A program made the translations under genes and the position numbers. Shown here piece by piece: positions 10,200 to 20,525 of a stretch of DNA of 64,000 nt. This DNA is from Pomphorhynchus laevis (Eukaryota; Acanthocephala; Palaeacanthocephala; Echinorhynchida; Pomphorhynchidae): the NCBI GenBank assembly GCA_012934845.2, contig WNNJ02002453.1:1-64000 (forward strand), read 5' to 3'. The notes beneath the pieces are model-generated. The model had not been told where the DNA came from and made no database searches. It worked only from the letters and a program-made list of their open reading frames with translations. The first letter of the stretch is position 1, and every line of letters begins with the position of its first letter.

Positions 10200-10623
10200 T
10201 AAGTCATAATTTTTAACGTTGCTTTTTCGGTGTCGCCACCTAGTTTAGTTGACTCAGACTAAACTTACAACGGGCCATCCAGCAGCATCTGACAGGGGGC
10301 TGCCCTGCTTAAGGCGGTTGCAGGCTGGTACAAGATCTATAAAGATCTACCACCTTCACTCCATGCGCTACGCGACCTAGCTATTGGCCATTACCTGGTC
10401 TCTTAAACGTGATCACGTGAAGCAGTTTACATTTTAAAGTGTAAACACCTTGGGATGCAAACTTCTCCCTTTTTTAAGAATTAATAATTCATGCTTGTTT
10501 GAAAATAAGAAAAAATAATAGTAAAGTCGTAACCAATAATACATAGTTTCAGTATTTCTGACAGAGGTCATATTACCGGGAAAACAAAGTCCACAGGTCA
10601 ATAATAACATGTCAGTAGAACAA
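10200..10623 (-). promoter_or_regulatory. Naiad structured 5' leader
   Basis: GC-richer than all flanking DNA and without an open frame. Several short inverted repeats lie in it: TTTAGTTGACTCAGACTAAA, AGATCTATAAAGATCT, CGTGATCACG and TTTACATTTTAAAGTGTAAA. The position between the 5' pseudo-LTR and the endonuclease frame suggests a promoter or structured 5' UTR. Published Naiads lack canonical hammerhead ribozymes, and I see none here. Confidence 0.5.
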
Positions 10624-10882
10624 ATTAAATCAGCTAACTGAGTCTACGTATTGTTATATAATTATAAAATAAACAAAACAATAATGCTAAATCAAAATTT
10701 AATAATTAAATAATAAAATTAATAATTGTTTTTAGATTTTTTATAATTTAAATCAAGTTAAAAAATAAAAATAAAAAATAAAATTTTAAATAAACGTCAT
10801 TTTTATGAATTGACTAATAAATAACAGACGTTGTATCAGAATAAGAATTAGAGGTCATCAGGAGGAACTGCTATGCTATCAG
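10624..10882 (-). repeat. Naiad 5' pseudo-LTR
   Basis: Direct repeat of 7107-7373 at the sense 5' end of the element. It begins (sense) CTGATAGCATAGCAGTTCC exactly at the junction with host DNA. Confidence 0.9.
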
Positions 10883-12393
10883 AGTAGGCTATCCTAAGCA
10901 CTCTTTAAGATATTGAGACCTTTGCTTAATATATTTAGTGGATTTTTGATCATTTGACATTTTTAGTCTAATTAGTATTTTATAAGCAATTGTTTTTAAG
11001 TAATTGTAACTCGTAGTTTAGCCAAATTAGCTTCTTGTTTTTGATAAAGTCTCGATTTGTAAAACGTTCAATTTAAAACGATAAAAAAATCATTTCTCCT
11101 TTAGCAATGCATTTCAATTCGAGATAACAAATGTGATTACCGAATTCCAACAAAACAAGTGGATAATTCGAACAGATCACTGCATATTCCGTGACTTGAG
11201 TGTTCCTAGAAACTCGATTATTCTGACCGATATTTATGCAGAACCTGAGTGTACATTTACCTTGGAAATTGTACAGGATAAATTTATCGGTGCATGGACA
11301 ATATTCATCTACAAATAACGACCTAACTGCTACTTTTTCTACTATCCTTAAGAAACATGTACGGCTAACTTTTAACGGATACGCAATTGCGTTGATGCCG
11401 GATATATATAGCATGAATGACTGTATAAAGATTCGGTTCCAATTTTTTGTAAGTTTAACTAGTAATTTATTCGCGAAAATAAATTACTATGTAAAATAAG
11501 GCAGCATACCCACCAAATAAAATTTTTAATTAATATTTTTTATAGATTACAGTATTAAACATTATATATATTTATAATAATTTTATCTTTATATATTTTT
11601 TCAAATTTTTATTAATAAATACGGTAGAGATCTAAATATAAAAAAGATTTAAAGATTAAAATTTAATAATTGTTTTCCTTTCTCGCTGTTCTTCTATTGG
11701 CAATTCTTGCAAGAATTTTAAATAGTTGATACTGATCCATTATTGATAAATAATTATTTGAGCTAGATCAAAGGAAAGGAGTAATTATTTTTGATATTTT
11801 GATAAAGCAAGATTCTAGCAAGAATCGTAACTTTTCGAGGTATTTATTGATTATTTAATGAAACTTATGCTTAAACAAATGCAATTATTTTTAATTATCA
11901 GATACATTTTAAAAATAAAATTATTTAAAACAATGATTAATTAATGAATTTATTAATTTATTGATTATTTAATGAATAATAAAATTACAAAATTTTATTT
12001 AAAAGAATAATGATAAAGGATTTCTGTCTATAAATTGAAAAAAGTATATAAAAAATGTTAAGTTTGAAATTTGAAATATAAATATTGTTATTTAATGACG
12101 AGTCAAAATATATCGTTTGATAAAATCATAAGCCTAACGATGATCTAATATTTCTACCATCTTTTAAACACAATCTCATGTTATGAAATTATCAAAATAA
12201 TACAAAAGGGAAAAAATAAATCAAATATAGTAATTAATTAAAAATTTATTAATTAATTTAATACGAATTTAACTTGATTGTTTATAACATTTTACAAAAA
12301 ATTGAAATTTATAAAAATATTAAAATTTTAAATTAAATAATTAATTTACTTTAATTTACTTTAAATTGAATTTAATTCAGTAAAATATATTAC
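10883..12393. other. intron of the BAHD1-like gene
   Basis: Non-coding except for the doubtful remnant at 11090-11500. Otherwise AT-rich, with no recognised repeat. Confidence 0.6.
11090..11500 (+). pseudogene. possible decayed coding fragment, unknown family
   Basis: This patch is less AT-rich than its surroundings and open in overlapping frames on both strands. On the + strand, one frame reads NVITEFQQNKWIIRTDHCIF, then NSIILTDIYAEPECTFTLEI and FIGAWTIFIYK. A second + frame continues the same flavour (RLTFNGYAIALMPDIYS), as if one frameshift near 11315 split a beta-rich protein. A 113-codon minus frame covers the same stretch. I do not recognise a family and cannot choose the strand with certainty. 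Confidence 0.3.
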
Positions 12394-12565
12394 CTCGAAT
12401 ATTGACTATATGTAAGTACCATACATGTATCGTCAATGCATTCTGCGTTGACAACATCAAAGTGCTGAGAGGCAAATACCTCATCAGTTGGGTGAAAGCA
12501 TTGTTTGTTTGATAATTTTGTTTGCTGAACATGATAATACCAGATTAAAGATACCATCATGCTAT
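12394..12565 (-). CDS. BAHD1-like, BAH domain second half
   Basis: Bordered by TTTTATTTAG before 12565 and an AG|GTAATA donor after 12394; phases 1 in and 2 out match both neighbours. It encodes SMMVSLIWYYHV, matching the vertebrate LMMSLLWYYRPEH block, then EVFASQHFDVVNAECIDDTC and MVLTYSQYSR, matching [21 protein letters not shown] and YVLTFAEYCR. The W-Y-Y residues belong to the aromatic cage region that binds trimethyl-lysine in BAHD1. The His/Arg-rich insert of vertebrates is replaced by a Gln/Lys-rich one. The intron upstream is only 51 bp. Confidence 0.93.
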
Positions 12566-12616
12566 CTAAATAAAATGACAGTCGACAAACGCTGCAGGTG
12601 GCTCAAAACGCAATAC

Positions 12617-12803
12617 CTTGATTAGGGTCCAGCCAAACGTTTACGATCTTTCCCAGATACGGAGCATGGTTAAGTAGTGATCTGTTGCACAGCTGACTCT
12701 CAGGCGAACGAATTATCACACATTCATTTACTTGAATGGTCTCACTGAACTTCCTATGTAGCAGACCGTTAAAGCAAACTCGATTCTCTATCGATAAATC
12801 GGC
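12617..12803 (-). CDS. BAHD1-like, BAH domain first half
   Basis: The acceptor TTTTATTTAG ends at 12804 and the donor AAG|GTATTG follows 12617 (phase 0 in, phase 1 out). The translation includes ENRVCFNG, IQVNECVIIRSPES and HAPYLGKIVNVWLDPNQ. These match the BAH start of BAHD1 (V-x-DCVLL-[KR]-SG, then PYVAKI-x-x-LWEDP). The Tyr of PY is an aromatic-cage position in the family. It is longer than vertebrate BAHD1 between the VLL strand and PY because of a QLCNRSLLN loop. Splicing to 12394-12565 gives a continuous BAH fold. Confidence 0.92.
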
Positions 12804-14778
12804 CTAAATAAAAAATCGAATGTAGGATTTGATTATATCAAATCGTCAGCAAAAAGCCTTATTAATATTCTCTATATTAAGGTGTTGTTCGACTTTAAAA
12901 TATTTAGCTTGTATGAGTTAAATGTGAAACCGACAGGCAACTTTGGATATAATACTGTAAGTTGCAGAAAAATGTCTTTAAATGTGATATAAACTCCTTA
13001 AACTACTTTTGTTTGAATATAAGCAATGTTTAGAGGTATTCTAAATGTGCGTTCTGGTAATTATAATAAAAACAGAAACGACAGAGGATGAACTAAGAAA
13101 CAAGCGTCTAACAAATATTCAAAAGATTGCGTCGATTCTCCAATATTCATTGTTTTATAAATTATCCAAGAAAATTTACAAATCAGGATATACTATCGGA
13201 TGCTGAATAGACTAGAAGTAATGGATATTTCCATCGAAAGAAAGTGATTCACGCATACAGTAAAATGATGAAATTTTGAACTTTTTTAATAAACCTAGAT
13301 AATTGTAAGCGTGGCAACATTCCCACGCTTCCTTGCCCAAATAATACATAAATATATGTACCAACAAATTTTTTGATGATAATTTTTTAGCTGTAGCTCA
13401 TTTGAAACAGAAGTTTACATAAAAATATGAAACGATATAATTGACACAATCAAATGTTCATTCGAGTATATTACGAATATATTATAATTAATCATTTACC
13501 AAAGACTATTTTTGACATTATTTTTAGACAATAGCGGTTAAATAGTAACCTTAGGTACCGAAACTTTAATAACATTTTATAATTAATTAAATGAAACTGG
13601 TGTAATATGATCACAAATGCATTTGGTGCAATTAATTTTAAGAATGGGATTTCCTGTTTAATCGTAATATTTGGAACTTGTTTTATTAAATGCTACAACG
13701 CCAAATAACAAATCGCTATCCAAACACTTTAATTGGTTATGCCAATAATTTTAAACTGCCTTTTGTTTCCTTTCAATGCATCAAATGCTATACATTAGAA
13801 TGTCTTTTAGATTACATTGTTAATTTTTAAAAAAATTATGTTTCAATATAAATAAATTTTTAAATCGTTCAGAGTTGAAAGTTAGCTGTCCAAATTAGTG
13901 AATAAAATGTAGAAATATTATAGAAATATTATATATTTATTATATAATATTAAATATAAATATAATAAAAATAAATTATATTAAAAAATGTTTAATCAAA
14001 AATTTTATGAAAATGAATGAAAAATAAAATGCATGATAAATATACATAAATAATATATTATCATTTTTGATTGTTCAATTATGATTTCACAAACATCGAA
14101 GCCTTTTGTAGTCTTAATTCGAAAATATTGTTTATAATAACAAAATGCTAAAATGTTAAATGCTTACATCTAATTGTAAATAATATTATAAAAATATTAA
14201 TATAATATTATAATATTAATATTATAATCAATCAAATATGTATAATTTAATAGAACGTCTTATTCGCATTTTGATTTCCGTCAGTAAATCAGAATTCAAT
14301 GGAAATGAATATATTTTGCCAAGTCCTTTACAGAAAATAGTTAGGCAAAACACCTACAATTAAATGATAAAATTTAAATGGAAAAATATAATATAATAAT
14401 TATATTAATTTTTGAAAATTATGAAATTATAATTTTAAAAACTAAATCAAAAATTATATATTTTTTAAAGTAATTTACGTTAAAATGCGATTACTTGAAC
14501 GTTCCAAAATATGAAAAATTAATTTAAACATATTTGAATTATTTCAAGATTATATATGAAATTAGACTTTCCAAAATATATTGTTGGGCAATATTTTACT
14601 GGACATAAATAGGTAAAACACCTACAATTAATAAATTATAAATTATTTAAAATTTATATTTAATTATTTTTATATTTAATTAATTTAATTATTTGAAAAT
14701 TACATTATAAAAATATAAATTTATTAAATTATAAATGATAAAATTTAAATAAATTAGAAAAACCACAACTTTCTGTAC
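12804..14778. other. intron, nothing recognised
   Basis: AT-rich intron of the BAHD1-like gene. The only structure noted is a short perfect hairpin, AAGCGTGG/CCACGCTT, near 13307-13330. No open frame or TE match. Confidence 0.65.
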
Positions 14779-14981
14779 GTTTATCGGAACTACTGCTTCA
14801 AAAGAATCTCCAGCAAAACTCCAGGATCGTCGTTGCTTTTTTCTTGGATTACCACAAGTTTTGATATTATTCCGACCAGTCCTTCTTCGTTTCCTGCCTT
14901 GCTCTGTAGTAAATCTCGTACGCCGTTCGTTGTTATCTGTTGTCCTGTTCAACTGTGTAGAATCAATTTGATTGTCAATTT
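14779..14981 (-). CDS. BAHD1-like, basic exon leading into BAH
   Basis: The acceptor TTTTTTGCTAG ends at 14982 and a GT donor (GTACAG) lies at 14778; phase 1 in, phase 0 out, the latter matching the next exon. The encoded segment is strongly basic (GRKRRRTGRNN, NPRKKQRR), a likely bipartite nuclear signal, and then reads SWSFAGDSFEAVVPIN. That matches the W-x-[WF]-x-GEP-[FV]-E-K-x-VFIN element immediately before the BAH domain of BAHD1. The open frame runs past the donor to about 14689, but that part is Lys/Ile/Tyr-rich translated AT sequence and is probably intronic. The exon supplying the phase-1 base is unresolved; 46425-47117 is a candidate. Confidence 0.75.
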
Positions 14982-15308
14982 CTAGCAAAAAATATTAAAT
15001 AAAAATAATAAATAATTAAAAAAAACAAATTTTGTAGCAAAATAACACATTTTTACAGAACAAAGTATAACAAGTTACAGAGATTTGTTCATCAAAAAAT
15101 TACCGCTTCGACACTGAGATAGCACGTAATTATCCGATTGCAAAAATAAACAATTACTTATTTTTTAAGTACGACGGACTATCTCATATCACTAGAAAAA
15201 TACATTTTTAAAATACATCAGAAAAACATCGAGACGGAGGAATATCATCGAGTTCGAAAAGCGGGCAATCAAAATCCAAAACTTTGCAGAACCATCAATG
15301 CTAAATTA

Positions 15309-15890
15309 TTAAAAAGAATCCGTTATTCCGTCATAATTGAATGCTTGATTGCCGCTATTATTGGTATTGTTTTGATAATATGGCAGTACATCCTTAAGCC
15401 ATCTTACAACATAATCATGGTTATCATTATTGTCATTTGCTAGCGATTTGTCTACCGCCCCGGCTGGACGTGAAGCCGCATAGCGCAGCTGTTCTCTTCG
15501 ATTATGCTCGGCTAAGTTGGCCGCTGTCAATGGCTGTACAATAAGAGGCGATAGCTGTTGGAAATTGTTGTGAAGGTCGTGCTTCAATCTTCTCGACGAC
15601 GGCTTAGCTGCAGTTTTAAATAACGGAGGTGTTTGACCATTTATATCTGTAGCATTAAGCCTTCCTCTTCTTCTCTTGTATGTATTATAATTAGGATCAT
15701 CGTTTAAAGACACGATACACTTAGAAGTTCGTTTACGTCTGGATTTTGGTACATCCTTCCATTCACCAACAGCTATTTGAGCCCACTTTAAACCTGTTTG
15801 CTTGTACGAAACATTGCGCGTACCTGTACGTGTACCGATCCCATGACTAGTTCGGTATTCCTGTGATGTGGCGAATTCACGATTGATCAT
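15309..15890 (-). CDS. 193-codon basic protein, unknown
   Basis: Uninterrupted ATG-to-TAA frame, much longer than expected by chance in DNA this AT-rich and less AT-biased than its surroundings. It is basic, with an NLS-like KSRRKRTSK (about residues 53-61) and KRRRGR (about 77-82), polar Asn-rich stretches near the C-terminus (NDNNDNHD, NNTNNSGN), and no signal peptide or membrane segment. An in-frame TGA lies just before the ATG, so the ATG is the natural start unless an internal acceptor is used. A GTAAGA donor-like site near 15403 could end an exon in phase 0, which would not fit the phase-1 acceptor at 14981. It could be a small intronic gene or an alternative first exon of the BAHD1-like gene. 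No family recognised. Confidence 0.55.
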   Translation of the reverse strand: MINREFATSQEYRTSHGIGTRTGTRNVSYKQTGLKWAQIAVGEWKDVPKSRRKRTSKCIVSLNDDPNYNTYKRRRGRLNATDINGQTPPLFKTAAKPSSRRLKHDLHNNFQQLSPLIVQPLTAANLAEHNRREQLRYAASRPAGAVDKSLANDNNDNHDYVVRWLKDVLPYYQNNTNNSGNQAFNYDGITDSF

Positions 15891-17004
15891 TCAAAACTGT
15901 AATCTTACAAAAACTCAATGTTCGACGACATCTAAAATTGATTTATTTTTAATTAAAACGATAAACTAGCCATTATCCAGCAGCTGTACAATATCTAAAA
16001 ATGATGCTATTATTTAATTAGTTATTTAATTAATTATTTAATTTACGACATTAATACAAAATGAATTGCTATTGAAGGAATGAAATGATATCCAGCAAAA
16101 TCGTGAGACTGAACATGTGAAATTTTCATTAAATAATCTAGCACTTGAAAGAATAAACGATAAGTTTCCAAAAATTTATATTCATTTGCTAAATGACATT
16201 TTCACGCGATCTAAACGGTGTTTCTATAAAATTTCTAAAGATTACAATATAAACTCAGCAAAATGTACGATAAGTAATTGCCCACAGTTATCTATTTTTG
16301 TGGAAAAAAAGCTTCTAAAATTAAAAACCTAATAATTTGGTAATTATAAAAGTTATTGATCTGCACAACGCTGAGCTATAGTCATGGAATACATAAATAT
16401 TATAAATCTAAGTGTGCAAGCATCGATCGGACTAATCGAATCAATCACTAAAATAATTTGAATTTGCAATCCCGAATATAGAGACTGAGAATTTTCATCA
16501 ACTTGAGTCTAGATCTATAAAAATAAAGTAAGATTGTTTTAAACAGCTTAAATGGCAACAATACATATATGTTGAATTCGCTATATCAATGCTAAAAACG
16601 CACTTATTCTAGACACGATTACATCCTTCTTGGATTTCAATGCAACAATAAAGATAATCTTTGGCGATTGCTTTACATATGCGCATTGTAAAAATGTCAC
16701 AAGTATAGGTATTGGGGTCATATTGTGTTAAGAAACAGTTGTGTCACTTTTGGAAATAAAAATAACATTAAGATTTCGTCTCCCCGAGGCAAAAAGACCG
16801 AGGATATCCGAATTACATATATTAAGATATCCAGCACCACATCAAATTTGCACTTGGGTTGTTTCATGTTAATTTATAAAATATTTAATCTTTTAAGTTT
16901 GAATATTAATTTATTTTTCCTTGTATATTCATGGAAAATCCTCTTTGACTAGCAATTAAATCAGTTCCATGCTATTTCATAACTTTAGTGCAGTGTTGCG
17001 TAGA
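15891..17004. other. no gene supported
   Basis: AT-rich sequence. A minus-strand ATG with a short frame followed by GTAAGA near 15910-15935 could be a tiny exon but has no other support. Open frames at 16117-16332 and 16725-16952 (+) look random. Confidence 0.5.
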
Positions 17005-17340
17005 ATATAAACATAATATTATTATTTATTTATTCTTTATTATTTAAATGGCTATTTTAACTGTTCACAGAAAAAGAAAAAAAAATCACTAACTGAAATA
17101 GCTTGAAGCGTCCACACCAGTATTAAATAGTTAATGTCGAATATTTTGCTTGACGCTGCAGTAGCTGGATGCACATACAATTTCTTTAGGCAGCGCATCC
17201 CATACGTTTAAGGACCGATGTGAAAGTCGCATCACGCTTGAGATTTTGTCATGTGGTAATTTATATAGTGATAGAGGATGACCTCCACGAGCCGATGAAC
17301 TGATCATCACATAGTAAGAAGGAAATCACTCTGTGGAATA
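17005..17340 (-). pseudogene. LINE 3' end, C-terminal fragment
   Basis: Minus-strand translation gives SARGGHPLSLYKLPHDKI, then LSHRSLNVWDALPKEIV. This is the [SR]-R-x-N-x-W-N-x-LP-x-x-V motif that closes the RT C-terminal region of CR1/Jockey-type LINEs. A T-rich 3' UTR and an (AATAAT)-type tail follow toward 17005-17040, as in the other LINE tails of this window. It is a 5'-truncated copy. Confidence 0.75.
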
Positions 17341-17351
17341 ACCTTAATGGA

Positions 17352-17442
17352 CTATCTGCCCATTATTAGACTGCCCATTAATAGACTATCTGCCCATTAT
17401 TGGCCTGCCCATTAACGGACTATCTGCCCATTATTTATAACT
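17352..17442. repeat. short tandem repeat with CTGCCCATTA core
   Basis: The motif CTGCCCATTA recurs five times within about 90 bp, alternating with GACTATCTGCCCATTATT and GCCTGCCCATTAA forms. Locally duplicated, non-coding. Confidence 0.75.
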
Positions 17443-18360
17443 TAATTTTCAAACTACTCATATTTAGTTTGTTTCCTAATTTTACATTGAATAATACATT
17501 GATATAATATCTGTGTAAATTTGTTTCAATTGAAATTTTGATCACGCTCCTTTTTTTGTACAAAACTTCAATCCTATCTATAAAACAATAGCACTACGCT
17601 AAATTTCAGTATTGGTTAACCTAGTCAGCAACTGATCTAATACCAAAGTTTCAAGTTTTGATGAAATGTTGTAGCAATTGAAATTTTTCTGACTTTATTA
17701 TGCCCGTTAATCCAATCCAATTTAAAAGCCAACAACTTATAATTGAGAACTAATCTAAAAGATTAAAGTAATTATTTTGAGACTTAAAAGTCAAGGTATC
17801 TTATGTTAAATTTCCTCACTATTGTTATGTGTTTAAAGGTATTTTACTCACTGCCAACAGTGTACTGTCCACGATAAGCACGCGTTTAATGAATACATGC
17901 TATTTTAGTCGATTTTGATGAATTCGGGGTTTTCGTTTAAGTACTATAATCTCGAATTTGTTAAACTTGTAGCTGGCAGGGAAGAATACATGGTCAGCAA
18001 ATGTTAGGATTAGTCCAAGACAAAGTATAAATATTACATATTGTTTTACTAAAAACTTTATATTTGTGTAACGTTTTTGAGACGTTATTGCTTTATAAAA
18101 CGCTATCTGTTCGATAATTCCGTAAATAAGTCTGTTCTTTTTTGAGTCTGTTTAAAAGTCATAATATAAAAAATTAAACAGACATCTAAGTGTTAATATT
18201 CCATGCAACACTGCATTAAAGCGTGGAAATAGCATTAATAACATTAAATATCATTATACTATTGAATGTGAATCAAAGGTGATTTTCAATGAACATGCTA
18301 GCACAAAATAACGTGAATTTTTAATTTAAATTTAATATTAGATAAATTAATCTGGAACAA
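17443..18360. other. nothing recognised
   Basis: AT-rich, no coding signal or recognisable repeat. Confidence 0.6.
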
Positions 18361-18616
18361 CCCAAGTTAAACTTGAATCTCAACAATAATAGTAATGTTT
18401 TTCGTACTAAAAACAAAGCATGCACCGAATATGAAAAACAGTTTAGAAAATATAAAGAAAAAACAAAGAAATCAGATTATGGTTTTGACCCCAATATAAG
18501 TCTTATATTTGAGGAGTGGAATCAGAGCCACTCAGCTGACACCAACGCGACACTTTCCGACTGAATCACTCAGGGTATTTCACACATCTAAGAGACTAAT
18601 AGGAGCGCACAATGGT

Positions 18617-19064
18617 TGGAAGTCTATATATGAGGAATTCAGAAAACTAAGTGGTGTCAACTATACCCAGAGACTGGCATTGTTGAATGTCCTCACTGTA
18701 AAACGTTTGCTGTCTGACACCGAGCTAGTGTATGTATGGCGGTCACTGCCTATACCTGGACATGTTTCGAAGTTTCTATTTACAATTCGTCCATCGGGCC
18801 GACTACGAGGCCACAGACTTATGATAAAGCGAGGCTCAGTCCCAAAACAAATTGTGTTACGATAAGCGATCGCATTGCTGACCTGTGGAACAATCTTCAT
18901 GCATCAACAATTGACAGCGGTTCCATCCAGAAGTTCAAGGCAATTATTAAACCACGACAATGACAGTTTCACCTTTTTTTCTTTCTTTTCTGTTTTTTTT
19001 TGTTTTGAGCTATGTGATCCAGCCAATTTGAGCTTATGCCCCTGGGCTGTTGTAACAATAATAA
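18617..19064 (+). pseudogene. 5'-truncated LINE C-terminus with (AAT)n tail
   Basis: The encoded pieces are YTQRLALLNVLTVKRLLSD, then (after a frame change) FTIRPSGRLRGHRLMIK and SDRIADLWNNLHASTID, the RT C-terminal pattern of CR1/Jockey-like LINEs, with stop near 18963. The 3' UTR has a T-rich run and GAGCTATGTGATCCAGCCAA, and ends in an AATAATAAT tail. AAGTCT occurs at 18620-18625 and again just after the tail, a likely 6-bp target duplication. Confidence 0.75.
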
Positions 19065-19295
19065 TAAGTCTTTGCTCTGGGAGACGTCCTATAAAGAAGA
19101 ATACTGATGCAGAAATTAGTGCACCAGAAGCACACTTGAGCACTATCTCTTAAAGACATATGTTGGGCGCGTTTCCGGACACATTTAGTTCTCTTGAGGA
19201 CACTCTTTAATCTATTCAAGTCTGATCCGAACGACCATTTAACCGTAATGACAAACCCATGTATCTTACTCGATGTGTAAAGATTGGGAGTGGTT

Positions 19296-19322
19296 TATTA
19301 TTATATTATTATTATTATTATT
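19296..19322. repeat. (ATT)n microsatellite, LINE tail
   Basis: A near-pure ATT run which, on the minus strand, is the (AAT)n tail of LINE I. Other LINEs here also end in AAT repeats (19050, 22490, 33080, 37745). Confidence 0.8.
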
Positions 19323-19337
19323 ATAACATACAAGACA

Positions 19338-19622
19338 TATTATAACATATCGCTGAACAACAAAAAAGCGAATACGCCGTCACGATATCATCAATCAGGA
19401 CATATATTAGTATGTGTCTTGCGAAAATTTGCTCTGCGACGCTTAGATGTCCACGTGTTCAGTTTCAGCGGACTTCGTATCTTCGAGCAGGACTTGTTTT
19501 ATCAGAGTAATATGTTTGTGTTATGGTATTTATACCACTATTTTAAATGTATAGAGGCCCATTTGTGGGAACCTTAATTGTACAATTAAAATTTTAATAA
19601 ATTGTTATTATTAAAAAAAAAA
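19338..19622 (+). mobile_element. poly(A) retrocopy of an unidentified transcript
   Basis: Insertion of 285 bp with all marks of an L1-type retroposed mRNA: a 15-bp target duplication ATAACATACAAGACA on both sides (19323-19337 and 19623-19637), a poly(A) tail of about 11 A, and AATAAA at 19596-19601 just upstream of the tail. The body has a GC-richer block (19430-19510) that may be coding (for example frame ...LRRLDVHVFSFSGLRIFEQD) followed by a 3'-UTR-like region. I cannot name the source gene. Poly(A) integration implies an L1-like machinery, unlike the (AAT)n-tailed LINEs around it. Confidence 0.8.
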
Positions 19623-20525
19623 ATAACATACAAGACAAAGCCTATATGGCTGTTCAGTCTGCTCACGAAAAAATAAAATAAAAATTAAACAAAATGTAGA
19701 ATTGATAGAGTTAAGAAAATCAGGGATACGATAGCTTCTCCATATTATCGATCTGTTCCAGACATATTCGCAATCGCTTCTTAAATAAAGTCAGCGTTGT
19801 GGAGGCAACAACGTATTCAGGAAGACTATTCCACACGTTAACTACACGTCTTGACAATCTTGTGACAGGCGATAGTTTCCCAGTATGCTGTTTAAAAATT
19901 GTCATCGAATGATGTCGCCTGGATCTATTATTACGACACACCATAATATTTCGAGGATATCCATCAAATTTGTGCAATAATTTCCACGTTGCAACCAAGT
20001 CGATAAACATTAACCTCACCTTCATGTCAAATATGCCAATCACTTTAAGTCTCTCACGATAAGGTAAATACTTACAGTCTGGACATAAACGGGTAATACG
20101 GCGAAGAACTCCATCGACAGCATTCAGTTCAGTCCGTGTACATGGGAAGCAAGATGGAGAGCAATACTCAAGTATTGGTCTCAATAACGAGTTAAACAGC
20201 ACCCTGAACGACGATGGATTTATTTTCAGAAAGCAATTTTTGATAGTGTGCATCATTTTTCTAGCTTTGCCTAATTGAATGTTGTAATGATGTCGTGTCT
20301 TTAAAGATGAATCGATCAAAATACCAAGATCACGATGAGTCGAAACTATCTCAAGTTCTTTTACACCAATGAAGTAGGTATGACATCCTTTGCGTCCACG
20401 ACCCAATCTCATATTCTTACACTTTTCCAGGTTTAATGATACTCCTGTAGTAAGACTCCATTCATACACTAAATCCAGGTCACGCTGCAATGACAAACAG
20501 TCTCGTTCAGTCGAGATCACATTCC

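Larger units (their letters stand above)
7107..10882 (-). mobile_element. near-full-length Naiad (Penelope-like element, permuted domains)
   Basis: Minus-strand element of 3.8 kb. In sense order it has a pseudo-LTR (10882-10624), a GC-richer leader (10623-10200), a GIY-YIG endonuclease (10195-9549), a linker with a CxC motif (ECNCKS, about 9147), RT (to 7483), a 3' hairpin region and a second pseudo-LTR (7373-7107). Endonuclease upstream of RT with a CxC linker is the described hallmark of Naiad/Chlamys PLEs; canonical Penelopes have the endonuclease at the C-terminus. AGTAG flanks both outer ends (7102-7106 and 10883-10887), a likely 5-bp target duplication. It is in the same orientation as the host gene. 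One stop and two single-base deletions separate it from an intact frame. Confidence 0.92.

Noticed and set aside
18509-18963. Host gene with several overlapping frames near 18.5-19.0 kb
   Set aside because: The frames resolve into a LINE A 3' UTR piece and the C-terminal end of another LINE with its (AAT)n tail and target repeat.
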